Source of the DNA: Narthecium ossifragum
Taxonomy: Eukaryota; Streptophyta; Magnoliopsida; Dioscoreales; Nartheciaceae
Reading direction: 5' to 3'
DNA length: 64,000 nucleotides
Assembly (NCBI GenBank): GCA_963920575.1
Contig: OY986973.1
Coordinates: 3,804,606 to 3,868,605, forward strand
Shown here in pieces: positions 11,481 to 22,830 of the stretch. Made by a program: the position numbers and the translations under genes. Position 1 is the stretch's first letter. Each line of letters begins with the position of its first letter. The notes beneath the pieces were generated by a model, which saw only the letters and a list, made by a program, of their open reading frames with translations, was not told the origin of the DNA and searched no databases.

Positions 11481-11829
11481 CCAAGAGATTAATGATGATT
11501 AGACTGTGGCCCATCAAAACCCACACCACCAATCCAAAGCCTTCCCCGCAATTAATGCTGATTAGACTGAGGCCCATCAAAGCCCACACCCACTGCAGCC
11601 CCCTGGCCCCGTCCCCTCCACTCTCCCATCTTCTGCATGTGCCAACTTAACATGCCCTATGACTCTACTACGGCCTATTATCATAGTTTAGAAAAGAAAA
11701 ATAATTTAAAATTTTAATAATTACATATTTATCTCCGAAAACTTTCATATACGACATGAATCTTTCAAAAATTTAGTTTCTTGCAAAAATATCATTCTAT
11801 TTACTTAAGTCACTAATCTAGTGTTATCT

Positions 11830-12530
11830 GGATCCATTTTCATCTTTCTGACTCCATTTTCATCTTTCTGAATCCATTTCCATCTCTCTGGTCTATTTTC
11901 ATCTCTCTGGTCCACTTTCATCTCTCTGGTCTATTTTCATCTCTACTTTCATCTCTCTGATCTATTTTCATCTCTCTGGTCCACTTTCATCTCTCTGGTC
12001 TATTTCCATCTCTACTTTCATCTCTCTGGTCCACTTTCATCTCTCTGGTCCACTTTCATCTCTCTGGTCTATTTTCATCTCTCTGTTCTATTTCCATCTC
12101 TACTTTCATCTCTTTGGTCTATTTTCATCTCTTTAGTCTATTTTCATCTCTACTTTCATCTCTCTGGTCTACTTTCATCTCTCTGGTCTATTTTCATCTC
12201 TACTTTCATCTCTTTGGTATACTTTCATCTCTACTTTCATCTCTTTGGTCTATTTTCATCTCTCTGGTCTATTTTCATCTCTCTGGTCTATTTCCATCTC
12301 TAATTTCATCTCTCTGGTCTATTTTCATCTCTCTAGTCTATTTCCATCTCTACTTTCATCTCTCTGGTCTATTTCCATCTCTACTTTCATCTTTTTGGTC
12401 TATTTTCATCTCTCTGGTCTATTTCCATCTCTAATTTCATCTCTCTGGTCTATTTTCATCTCTCTAGTCTATTTTCATCTCTCTTGTCTATTTTCATCTC
12501 TCTGATCTATGTTCATCTTTCTAAACCCTT
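11830..12530. repeat. CT-rich minisatellite in copy A
   Basis: About 35 copies of a unit such as TCTCTGGTCTATTTTCATC (19 bp) alternate with a shorter TCTACTTTCATC (12 bp) unit. Variants change TTTT to TTCC and GGTC to AGTC. The same array lies inverted at 46140-46890. Open frames across it encode only periodic peptides (VYFHLSGL) and are not taken as genes. Confidence 0.9.
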
Positions 12531-12539
12531 ATGGTCTAT

Positions 12540-12838
12540 TTTCCCACTCCCCCACCTCCACGAGAGAAGCCCAGCACACCCATCTCCTTGTCCTTTAGAT
12601 CCAGACCTCCACAAGAGATCAATCATGGTCCTTGTCAACTTCTCATTTAAAGCTTCTATTTTTTCCACTCTCCCACCTCCACGAGAGAAGCCCAGCACAC
12701 CCACCTCCTTGTCCTTTAGATCCAGTCCTCCACAAGAAATCAATCATGGTCCTTGTCAACTCCTCATTTAAAGCTTCCACTTTTCCCACTCCCCCACCTC
12801 CACGAGAGAAGCCCAACACACCCACCTCCTTTAGGATT
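12540..12838. repeat. 120-bp tandem block in copy A
   Basis: Two full copies and one partial copy of a unit begin CCCACTCCCCCACCTCCACG and contain GAGAGAAGCCCAGCACACCC and ATCAATCATGGTCCTTGTCA. The block directly follows the minisatellite and is also present in copy B. Confidence 0.85.
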
Positions 12839-13764
12839 TGGTTCATGTCAGCATCTCCCACTCCCTCTCTCTTGTTCTCTCCCCTTCTTATCCCAACCAC
12901 ACACCGGTCGGCAATGATCATAGTTGCGTCGCCCTTACTCGGAGCTCCATCACCGGCTCAGCGGAGATCCGAGCTTGTCGTCGCCGGCAAAACCCCATGC
13001 TGCATCCACCTTCCTCTCTCTTCTCTCCAATGGTGATTAATCCTTCCCTTGCTAGAGGCTGCACATGCTTCATCCACTATTTTAATCCGGCTGGTGCGTC
13101 GCCGCGCACGCTTCGCCCGTATCGAACGATTGTGATCAAGGACTTGATCAAGCCGATAGAAGGCCGCCTTGGGGTAGTAGGGTGGTGTGGCTGTTGCAGG
13201 GAGGTCGATGAGAGAGGGGGAGGTCGACAAGAGGGGAGGAGGTCGGTGACAAAGAGTTGGGGCGTGGGTTCCGATGGTGGTAGGGAAGGGAGAAGAGAGT
13301 GGCGACGGTGTGGGCTTGCGGAAAGGACGATGCCAACGGCAGGAGTCCGACTAGGTGGATGGCGGCGACGATGAGAGATCTGGAGATGGGTTCCGGGGTG
13401 GTCGGCGACGCATGTAACGGTGAGGGTGGAGGCGGTGCCGTGGGATTGTGGCTGGGAGGTGAGATAGCTGGTGGTTGCGACGGCGAGGCGTCGGGGAGGT
13501 GAGTAGGCTACGAGCGCGCGGCCTTGGGTCATTATGGTCTTCGCCGGAGGTAGATGGTAATGGCCGGAGAAGAGTACTTCGCCGGAGGAGTGGTGATAGC
13601 TAGAGTGATTGGTGGCTGAGAGAGAGGGAGGGGGGCATTATGGTCTTTTTTTTAATTACACCAGTCAAATAAACCTATCAAATAGGGTTTTCACCTTAAA
13701 AATCAAACTAATGGAATTTTTTATGATAATTTTTGTTAAACTGGTGTTATCACCAATTATCCGT

Positions 13765-14130
13765 AAAAAAAATGTGGATAAAGTTCCTGTATAGCTAGCA
13801 AAATAACAAATCAGCATGCAGGATATCTCGGGACACTACATCCCTGAGAGCAATTGATTAATCAACAGATTTATAAGAGCACAACAATGAAGAGCAAGAT
13901 TGCTGCTGTCACTATTGAATCAAGAGTACAAATAATCAACGGAAGATAATGATCCAAAATTTCTGGAGCTTAGCACTCCAGCCCAAAAAATTAGGGAGAA
14001 TCTCCCACTGCATCAATTATTAGAGTTTTAAATCTTTGCCTCAAAAGACCTTGCATACTCTCTCTGTAAAAGAAGCTAATTCGTTTTTGATTTCATCGTC
14101 ATCAAATGGAAGGTAAATAGTGATGTGACC
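13765..14130 (-). other. 3' flank and probable 3' UTR of the ADP/ATP carrier gene
   Basis: This stretch lies immediately downstream of the carrier stop codon at 14131 on the minus strand. It contains no recognisable coding sequence. A polyadenylation site cannot be placed with confidence. Confidence 0.5.
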
Positions 14131-17100
14131 TTATGCACCACCAGAGCCGTACTTCTTGCCGAAGACCCAAATCTGCAACTGGTCGTAGCCCGCGAGCACA
14201 CCAGCACCAGCAACAGCCCTGAGAATGTTTGCTCCCGCACCCTTGAACAGGGATTTTGGACCCTCATTCTTCAGGATTTGCTGGAAGGCCTCCAAGGAGC
14301 TCTTGTACTTCACAGCCTCTCCGGAGGTCATCATCATTCTTCTACGGACGGTATCAATAGGATACGAAGCGAGCCCAGCACCATTTGTAATCAGCCAACC
14401 AAGGGCAAAGCTTGCAAAGAAGTTGTCCTGCAATGATCCACCAGACACTTGATTTGAGAATACGGGACAGGACAGCATATAAAAACCTTAAACTCAATAA
14501 AAATGCCAATGCAAACTGCAATAATGTACAAAACCCAGGCCTTGAAGTCTTCCAACAAGCAGCTAAAACAATGAATCCTCTATCATATTGCATGTGAACA
14601 AGAAACTACTACTACTCTTCTCGGCTCTCCAGGGAAATATAAGAAACAGAGACTCCCATAATTGCCAAACGAGATTCTACTCCAGCATAACTTTCCAAAT
14701 TGAGCAGAAAATGAAAATGACATGCTATCAATCATAAACTGACATCTATGAGTAGATACAATCTTGAAAAACCAGTTTGGAGAAGAGTAAACTTACCTCC
14801 AAACTTCCAGTTAGGAGCACTGGTTTCAGAGAGTCATACATGCCAAAATAAAGACCACGATAGACAATGATTCCAACGCAGGAGATATTAAACCCACGGT
14901 AAAGACCAGCAATGCCATCTGTCTGCAAAGTCTTTCGGTACACATCAACAAGGCCATTAAATTGCCTTTCCCCTCCCTTTTTTGCAGCTTTGGCATCATT
15001 TGCCAGCCGAGTACGAGCATAGTCCAGGGAGTACACAAACAAAAGAGATGATGCACCAGCAGCACCGCCAGAGGCAAGGTTACCTGCAAACCATGCCCAG
15101 TACCCATCTCTGTCTTTCTTTTTGTTAAAAAGCCGCTTAAAGTAATCCTTGAAGGCAAAGTTCAAAGCCTGCCAGAGATTGCATTGCAGAAATCAAATAC
15201 AAATAAAGCATCAGAATTGAAAAACAAATGATGCAAAAAGAGAATACACACAAACACATCAGCCGCAACAAGCAAGAAAAAATTATATCAAGGATGCCAC
15301 TAAATAATTATGATGGAGTAATTACAATGAAGTTGAAACTTTCATATCCATATATTTGCAGCGAATAACTGAAACCAAATCCAAAAAGGCAACGACGGTG
15401 TGATACTGTATGTACACATAGCTTAAATACGATATTGTAAGAATGCAAATAATTAAGATCCCAATTACAACTTATCAGATTGAGCCATATCTAAAACCAA
15501 AATTTTTAATGAAACTGTAGGGTGAATTAAAAACTTCCAATGAAAGACTTCCAAGGCATGATTATTTATTTGCAAGCTGATAACCAACAGCATCCTTGGC
15601 TATCAGATGTGGCCTAAATTCAGGGAAACCAAATTTTAACCACATTCTGTTCATCCTAAAACATAAAAGTTAGGGAGACTAGTTTCAAGAAACTAACAGC
15701 AACTAACGTAAGCACTTAGGGGGCGTTTGGTTGCATGCATCAGTTGATGCAGTGCATCAGTTGATGCAGTGCATCAGTTGATTGAGTGCATCAGTTGATG
15801 CAGTATTAGCATCACATGTTTGTTTGATTGCTTGTATCAACTGATGCAGTATTAGCTCATTTTCTGTTTGGTTGGTATGTATTGCTTCAGTTGATTCAGT
15901 TGTTTTATTAGTTTAAATCACCCCTTATATCCCTTGGTGAGATTACTCTCACTTTTGTGTTAACTTAATAATTTCTTAATTATTAAAGAAAAAGAGATCA
16001 AGGAGATGTTGAGCTTGAGGAAGATGAGGACGTGACGCCGAGCTTCTCGTTGATCAACATCCGGCTCTTACTCATGGTGTCGAGCTCCCGGATCTCCTCC
16101 ACCATCGAGACCATGCTGGCCAGGTGCCAGACCTCGGTGATGTACATGACCACCACGACCCCGGCGGTACCGGGCCCGGCGATCATGATGAGAATGTCAA
16201 TGATGAGGCCACGCGTTGTAGCCGGCGAGGATGAGCAACGGAAGAGAGGGAGCTCGAGGAAGAGGTGGTGCGGCGGCGATCGTGATGAGGAGGCCGGATT
16301 TGGTCTCCGAGGGAGCTGGCTTCAGAGGAAGAGGGGAAGGAGAGAGGGGAAGGAGGCGAAGGTCGGGGAGATGTCGTAAAGGGGGAGCTCCGAGGGAGAG
16401 GGAGGAAGGAGAGCTCGGCGATGGGGGGGCGACGGGGAAAGGGGGAGCGGAGGGAGAGAAGGGCGGTGACGAGCCGCGGGGCCGGATCTGGTCTTCGAGG
16501 GAGCTCCGAGGGAGAGGGAGGAAAGAGAGCTCGGACTCGCCGGATCTGGAGGAGAGGGAGGAAGGAGACCTCGGCGATGGGGGGGCGACGGGGAAAGGGG
16601 GAGCGGAGGGAGAGAAGGGCGGTGACGAGCCACGGGGTAGGATCTGGTCTCCGAGGGAGCTCCGAGGGAGAGGAAGGAAAGAGAGCTCGGACTCGCAGGG
16701 AGAGGGAGGAAGGAGAGCTCGGCTGGGGGGGGGGGGGGGGCAACGGGGAAGAGGGGAGGGGAGGGGAGGAAGGAGAGCTCGACTGGGGGGGGGGGGGGGG
16801 GGGGGGGCGACGGGGAAGAGGGGCGGTGACGAGCACGGGGAAGAGGGGGAACTGATGCATCACGTGATGCATCAGCTGATGCTGCATCAGCAGAAACGGC
16901 CATTTTGGCTGTTTCTGCTGATGCTGCATCTGACCCCCTTTTTGCATCAGCTGATACATGCATCATCTGATGCATTTGACCAACCAAACACTAGTTTGTG
17001 TCAAAATGCTGCATCAGCTGATGCATGCAACCAAACAGCCCCTTAATGTGCTAACTCACAAGGAGAGAGCTAAAAATGCAATGAATTGGTTGTCAGTCAA

Positions 17101-17750
17101 ACTCATCAAGATTTGAAACTATAGAGATTCCAACAACACATGTTTCATCCACTATGATTATGGCAGTGAATCTTGAAACAAAAATAAAACAGAATCTTTA
17201 ATCAGAATCAATGGACATTAAGTATACTCTACAAGTTGATTTAGAAACTTACCTGAGTAGGGAAATAGCGGATCACATTCGCCGTGTTTCCTCTCCATAA
17301 TGAGCCAAATCCTTCATTTTTAATGGTTCGAGAAAAGCAATCACCAATTCCTTTGTAAGGTTCTGAGAGACGGCCAGTCTTGATCATCTCATCCTGGTTC
17401 TGGATTAGAAGTTTCACACGCTCAATGGGAGCAGCAGCGGTCTTGGAAACAGCAGCAGACACACCACCCATAAGAAAGTCTATCGCGAAGCCAGAAATAC
17501 CCTTTTCTGCAGGGGCATGGGCAAAGACAGGTGAAGCACTGGTGACAACAGAAAGATCATGGGTACTCATGCATGGTTGTAAATTTAGCCCCCCATTGAT
17601 GTAGTTCCCAGCCGTGAAGCGTCTTCCGTGCAGTGCAGGCCTATAAATATTGCTTTTCTGAGCCTGCACGTCTAGAGAATAGCTTGATCTGAGATGGTAC
17701 TGACCAGCAACCTTCTGGAGAACAGTTGGTTGGTTAACCTGATCTGCCAT
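14131..17750 (-). CDS. AAC: Mitochondrial ADP/ATP carrier (adenine nucleotide translocator)
   Basis: It exchanges matrix ATP for cytosolic ADP across the inner mitochondrial membrane. Three coding exons keep frame: 17253-17750, 14797-15168 and 14131-14427, with introns 15169-17252 and 14428-14796 bounded by GTAAGT and CAG. The product is 388 residues. The start [17 protein letters not shown] matches plant carriers, and residues 1-80 form the plant N-terminal extension. The first carrier signature is APIERVK (107-113), the second SLDYARTRL, the third [12 protein letters not shown]. The RRRMMM hexapeptide (318-323) is diagnostic of ADP/ATP carriers. The frame is complete. A 1.3 kb MITE (15719-17042) lies in the first intron but does not touch splice sites. 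A leader intron of about 2.1 kb precedes the ATG. Confidence 0.96.
15719..17042. mobile_element. Tourist/PIF-type MITE with gene-like cargo in AAC intron 1
   Basis: The ends are inverted copies: GGGGGCGTTTGGTTGCATGC on the left and GGGGCTGTTTGGTTGCATGC on the right strand. They are flanked by TTA at 15716-15718 and 17043-17045. Each end carries several copies of the palindrome GCATCAGTTGATGC or its GCATCAGCTGATGC variant. The centre (about 15990-16850) is GC-rich. On the minus strand near 16186-15998 it contains [17 protein letters not shown] and [16 protein letters not shown], which look like an exon of a plant transmembrane protein. The contrast in base composition suggests captured host sequence. 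Confidence 0.85.
16200..16850. repeat. GC-rich tandem repeats and long G runs in the MITE
   Basis: Two copies of a unit of roughly 150 bp contain GGGAGCTCCGAGGGAGAGGG, GCGGTGACGAGCC and GATCTGGTCTCCGAGG. They are followed by two related shorter units ending in uninterrupted G runs, 16 nt at 16725-16740 and 23 nt at 16785-16807. Long frames on both strands here are consequences of the missing stops in GC-rich repeats, not evidence of genes. Confidence 0.8.
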
Positions 17751-19880
17751 GTTTAGAGACAAAAAGATCCTACAACCAGCACAAACTTCAGATTAGAAAA
17801 GAATCCTGGCTTTCAATGTCCAATTTTCAAAAACCGACCCCGAAAGAGAACCAATACCAATAGGAGACTTGAACAAACTTATCTATGAGACTATGACTAT
17901 ACAAACAAGGCTAAGATTGTGGTGCACTTCATTCAGCTAACAGGAATATTATCAGTCACAAAGATATTAATTAATTGCAAAGAAATTAATGAATTGGACA
18001 AAGAAGCAAATATAATCAAGGATATGTGCAACCATAATCCAGCATATAGCATGTGATATAGTCATATAGATAGAAAATAAGTATCAAGATTACTCCTTAC
18101 ATAAAGAAAGTCAGATTCAGTTTGATTCTTAGAATAACAAACGGTGCATGTCCAATCACACAGGCTACGATCTACTCCTATCTGAAATACCACTCCACAC
18201 TCATAACTACTCAATGACATTGATCATGCCCGTTCAAAATTATATAAAGCCCAAAATAGAAGAATCGACTTGTCCTAGTATGAAATCAGAGTTTCGCAGA
18301 ACTTGTGAGTGGAATCCAGATACAACAAATATATAAGGAAGCCAATCAGCATTAAAAAGAACTCCAAATTTACACTAGACCTTGTCAATAACCAACAATG
18401 CCAAATCCTCCAATAACTTCAGGAAGTTAATGACATCCTCCTCACATAAATCTGTCACTTCAATGCTTAATTCCTTGAAACAAGAACATTTCATGCAACC
18501 TTCAGCAACAAAAATGATGTCCATTATGGGATCTGAGACTGTCCAAACACACTAGATATTGGCCTACATGCTTGCTGTATGACACCATTGACAAGCATAC
18601 TTTGCCATTACAATCTCTGCCGAAATTGACAAAAAAAGGTCTTTTTGGTCTTACAAGACCTCAATAAAGTAGCTTTTCGCAAGAAAAAATATAGTACAGG
18701 AAATTCCAACCCTGTGAAGATAAAAAAAAACATTGGACACAAAAATCATGATCCACACATGAGTGGTTCTACAAAGAACTTGCCAAACAATCTGAAAAAT
18801 AATCCACTGACCCAAAACAAAAAGCAAATGCTACGAGAAATGGGTGCAATATCAGAACAATAAAAATTCAAACACAATAACAGGCTATCCTAAAGAAAAA
18901 CCCCAAAAGTGATCGCTAATGAACTAAAGCTATAACAAAAATACATTGCTCACTCAATGGACAAGAAGTGATTGATCCCTCCACAGAACAAGAATTAACA
19001 GAAGAGCAAATTGTTCAGTGTGTTCAGATCGGAAGGAAGATAGCCATTTCCCTTTGAAAGACTAACTATAAGGGACAAACCAAGAAGAACAATCATGTAC
19101 AATTCCCTTTAAGTAATATGATCATGAAGAATGATATGAGATGCCTGCACACGACCAGAGCAGATACAACAATCTGTCACCGGCTAAACCCGACAAACAA
19201 TGATAGATGTTGATGCCAGAAATGTTGCGTCATTGTCATCTATGATGTTCGAAACCAAAAGCGCAAATGCTATAGATCCAAGACAATCCAAGAAAACCGA
19301 AATCCCAAATCAGACCTTCCCAGAAACAAGCAGATCTTCTCTCACAACAATGATCTAAAAAACGTAAGCGTACTATCACACTCCAGATAGCCTAATTCCA
19401 AACCGAAATCCTAAAAGTCCCATCAAAATTCCAAAAAACACAAAGAAAAACACCGAAAAGTTCATCAAAACACATCTCTCAATACATCGACATCCAGATC
19501 ACCACATGAAATCCACTATCAACACAACAACCGCCACAAAATACATCAGAATAAGATCAATCATGACACATTATACTGACTCCAAATCTAGATCCCAAAA
19601 AACCTCAAGATCTACGAGCATTTCATACTAGACTTCGTAAAACACCCTACTAAATCCAGCCTCGCCCAGAACTGAAACGAAAACCACAGATCCGAACGCC
19701 CTGGTCCAACCGGATCCATCACATCCCTAAACATCTCGCTTCCAAAACCAGAGAATCCAATCCACAATATTTAAATACGAGATACACGATCGATAACTTT
19801 GAGAATAAAGATCGGCGAGGGATTCGAGCGAGAGAGGCTCACCTATCTGCGTCTCTTTCTCTCTCGTTTAGAGGCCTGAT
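17751..19880 (-). other. 5' UTR and long leader intron of the AAC gene
   Basis: On the minus strand a noncoding first exon appears to end at 19843 (GCAGATAG|GTGAGCC). The next exon starts at 17769 after GGTTGTAG and runs through the ATG at 17750. The intron between is 17770-19842, about 2.07 kb and A-rich on the plus strand. No protein exon was seen in it. Long leader introns are known in plant housekeeping genes and may boost expression; that role is inferred here. Confidence 0.65.
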
Positions 19881-19897
19881 TAGTAGTGGGATGCTGG

Positions 19898-19907
19898 AAT
19901 ATATATA
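19898..19907 (-). promoter_or_regulatory. TATA box of the AAC gene
   Basis: TATATATATT on the minus strand lies about 55 bp upstream of the inferred first splice donor. That places a start site near 19870-19880 and gives a short first exon with GAGAGAGAAAGAGACGC. Confidence 0.6.
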
Positions 19908-19909
19908 GA

Positions 19910-20726
19910 TATAAGAGGGAGGAATGGGGAGCCAATGGCTGGGAGAGGCGAGCGGACGGGTTCCGTGGACAACTTGGCCTTTTATTGCGATGGCTCGCAG
20001 CGCTCGCTTGACCACCCCACCAGCGCCCCTTTTTAGGAAACTTCGATTGGATGTTTCCTATTTAATCCTCTGGTTTTACTATTTCCATATCTTGCCTCGG
20101 GATACGTTTTTAATTTTTCTAATTCAATATACATCATCTCAATTCGCAACCTAAATTAAAAAAAAAATGGATTTTAAAGTCTCTTGATTAATCCTAATTC
20201 TAAATCTAAAGATCCTTTCTGAAATAAAGAAGTATGTAAGAAGATTATTTCGAAAACCATTGGATAAAAATAAAAATTGCAACCGATTTGCTTAAGGCAT
20301 TTATTTTTATGATCAAACGAAAACTTTTGGATTATTCTGAGATGTTTAAAAATTCAAAGACTTTCATCACCAGAAATGCATGGGACCATCAGAACAACTT
20401 GTCTGACCAAATGAACCTTCTATTTTGGACCTCATCGTTTCTTATAAGAATCGTTTACATTGTGACTTTGAAAGATGGGCCATATAATACTCGTACAGGA
20501 TATAAGCTCTGACTGATAGAACACCAAATATCTTTCAAACCAATAGGAGTGATTTTGGTGAGACAAGCATTAAATCATGCCCCAATAGAAAGGAACGCCA
20601 AGCAGCCAATCTGGACTGGCATTCTTTAAATAACATAAGAGAGGCATGTTAGTCATGGTCAAACAGCAATCTATTCTTTCAACAACCAATCCAAAGCACA
20701 ACCGTTTGATCCTTGTGCTCACAAAG
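19910..20726. other. Intergenic, upstream of AAC
   Basis: It is AT-rich beyond about 20040. No gene, RNA or repeat with recognisable ends was seen. The LTR retrotransposon starts at 20727. Confidence 0.5.
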
Positions 20727-21202
20727 TGATGAGTTCAATAGGCGCTCAGATCGTACACGCAAGTCTAACCCGAAATATTCATAATTAGATGAGTCTTAGT
20801 TAAACTAGGAACTATAATTTAAGTGAGTCTTGAGTAGGTTATTAAGGAGTCCAGGTAGTAGTAGAGTAGTAGAGTAGCAGAGTTGGATTCTGCTTAGGAG
20901 AGCACCTGCGTGTGCTAATAGTATAAATAGCTAGTTATCTCTGCTGAAGGGATTCAGTCTTGATTAATAGAAAAGTTCTTCTTCTTAATTAAAGAGAAGA
21001 TCAGGGGTGTCTCAGCCATTAATTGAGAACTAGTTTCTAGTTACTTCTCTGCTACTTTCTCTGCTATTCTTCTCTGCTACTTCTCTGCAACTTATTCCCT
21101 TCCGTCAGCATCCTCTGTTTTCTTCTTCTCCAACCGCGTGTTATTTCATTGCCAATCACAAGAAGGGCGTGAGGTGAGATCAAGGCTTCCTATTTCCCAT
21201 CA
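20727..21202 (+). repeat. 5' LTR (476 bp)
   Basis: It begins TGATGAGTTCAATAGGCGCT and ends CTATTTCCCATCA. Compared with the 3' LTR, it has a duplicated GTAGTAGAGTA segment and an extra CTGCTACTTTCT segment, which explain the 20-bp length difference. TATAAATAG near 20921 is a likely U3 TATA box. Confidence 0.93.
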
Positions 21203-21217
21203 ATTGGTATCAGAGTA
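21203..21217 (+). promoter_or_regulatory. Primer-binding site, initiator tRNA-Met type
   Basis: ATTGGTATCAGAGTA follows the 5' LTR directly. TGGTATCAGAGC is the usual plant PBS complementary to the 3' end of initiator methionine tRNA; the present site differs near its end. Confidence 0.85.
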
Positions 21218-21228
21218 GCGTTCCTGGC

Positions 21229-22830
21229 ATGATGGCGCCACCAACAAACAAGGAACGGATTGATGCGCTAGAACAAGACGTCGTCGAACTACGGACGGGT
21301 ATCGAAGAATTGTTGAAGAAACGCAATGACAGTGAAGATCGGCAACGAGTGATGTAGGGATGGCAAACTTGACCGCCCCGCTGGATAACCGACCCGATCC
21401 GCACCGATGGGGACGGGTATGGTATAGATTTTTTACCCGTGGATACGGATATGGTTTACAAATTTAAAATCCGCGCGGGTACGGAGCGGATTATGGTATT
21501 GGGTAATATCCGCCCCGCCCCGCATATCCGCCCCGCCCCACCACTAAATGTTAGTTTGGTGGATTTTAAAGAGTCTATTTTTGTAATAATACTCTAATAA
21601 AGACTAATTGCTGATGAGTGTTTGGTGAATCTAGATTTTAGAGACCGAATGTTGATGATAGTTTGGTGGATTTAGATTTAGATTTTAGAGGCTTAATGCT
21701 AATTGAATGGTTTTTTTAGGTTTTGCGGATAACCGCGGATTGCGGGTAACCGCGGATTGCGGGTAATATCCGCGTACCCGCGGGGATGGTTATGGTCCGT
21801 GATCCCCATTATCCGCATGGGGACGGGGTGGTTATGGTATGGGCGGAGGAGTGCGGGGACGGGTATGGTATTTCCAATATCCGTCCCGATCCGCCCCGTT
21901 GCCATCACTAGAGTGATGGCAGTGAAGATCAACAATAATGAAGTTGCACTACTGGAAGTTGTGGCCCAATTAAAAGCGCTCAACAACCGGTTGGAAACCG
22001 GAAATAAAGGGGAGGCGTCCTCTGCAGGCGGCAGAAAAGATGGAGGCGGCGGCAGCTCGAGCGATGGTGGAGGAGGTACTCTGGGCAGATCTGGAGTGGA
22101 ATGGGAACAACGACGTCTCGTTGGCCATGAAGAGAGTGAATTTGAGGCACAGCGGCAACTAAAACTAGATTTTCCAATTTTTACGGGGGAGGATTTAGCA
22201 GTATGGATGAACCGTACGGAGCAGTTATTCGACATACAAGGGACACCAGCAGAACAGCGTGTTCGATGGGCGGCGTACCACCTTGGAGGTGCTGCAAACC
22301 AGTGGTGGCAACGGCTACAACGGGTATACCGCGAGGCAGCAACTCCTATTTCCTGGGAGGTTTTCTCAAGGGAACTCAAGGTACGATTTGGAGTTACAAA
22401 ATACATTAATTATGATGAAGCTTTGGGTAGAATTCGACAAAAAGGGTCTCTGGAGGAATACATGGAAGAGTTCGAGGTTCTTGCCAATCGAGTAGATAGT
22501 TGGCCGGAATCAGCATTGATGGGAGCCTTCTTGGGTGGCTTACGTGAAGAAATCTCAGATGAGGTAAGGTTACTCAGGCCGGCTACACTTAGTCAAGCCG
22601 TCGAATTAGCGAGATTAGCCGATGAGAAATTAAGACATCAGAATCGGAGGCCAAGGATCGACAGCAACCGACCCTACAGAAGGGGCGGACCACCGGTGGG
22701 ATTAGCAGGGCGCACAGGGCAGGGGACCTTAACGATGAATGGGCCAAATCGTGCTCGGGGACCACCGCAGGGACGACAAACGGCGAACCTTCGACGACTG
22801 ACGTGGGAAGAGATGCAAAAAATTAGGGCC
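21229..22830 (+). pseudogene. Ty3/gypsy gag, interrupted by a MITE
   Basis: The frame starts ATG at 21229 (MMAPPTNKERIDALEQDV). A hAT-type MITE inserted after 21354 brings an immediate TAG stop. Beyond it the frame resumes at 21916 (MAVKINNNEVALLEVV) with the core gag domain: FPIFTGEDLAVWMNR, QWWQRLQRVYREA and SWEVFSRELKVRFG. These match the retrotransposon gag (RVT gag) pattern. The end near RLTWEEMQKIRA normally leads into a CCHC knuckle, which is missing because another element fragment begins at 22831. It is capsid-forming by family function but non-functional here. Confidence 0.88.
21355..21910. mobile_element. hAT-type MITE inside gag
   Basis: The termini are TAGGGATGGCAA and, inverted, TAGTGATGGCAA (11 of 12 match). 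The element is flanked by the 8-bp duplication GAGTGATG at 21347-21354 and 21911-21918, the hAT signature. The 556 bp interior is built of GGGGACGGGTATGG and GCGGATAACCGCGG words and has no transposase frame. Confidence 0.9.

Larger units (their letters stand above)
10879..13764 (-). mobile_element. 2.9 kb repeat, copy A (inverted partner at 44.9-47.8 kb)
   Basis: The whole segment recurs in reverse orientation at 44903-47824 with only scattered differences. Its two ends share loosely related inverted sequence: one end starts GGATTTGTCCATAA and includes ATTATTAACACC, the other starts GGATAATTGGTGATAACACC. Both then continue into AAAACCCCA. Inside are a GC-rich gene-like block (about 11000-11470), an AT-rich spacer, a CT-rich minisatellite, a 120-bp triplicated block and a second GC-rich block (about 12840-13600). 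No transposase is present. GC-rich gene-like blocks within AT-rich ends suggest a non-autonomous element carrying captured sequence (Pack-MULE-like), but I could not identify a clear target duplication. Confidence 0.65.

Noticed and set aside
12114..12505. Plus-strand open frames of about 100 codons across the CT-rich minisatellite
   Set aside because: The peptides only repeat VYFHLSGL and similar words with the period of the DNA repeat; there is no domain and both strands of copy B give the same artefact.
11830..12530. Resemblance to a CRISPR array (short regularly spaced units)
   Set aside because: Units are directly tandem without unique spacers, in a plant nuclear transposon, and no cas genes exist nearby.
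16183..17046. Open frames of more than 200 codons on both strands in the AAC-intron MITE
   Set aside because: They lie in GC-rich tandem repeats lacking stop codons; the peptides are low-complexity Pro/Ser or Gly/Arg/Glu.
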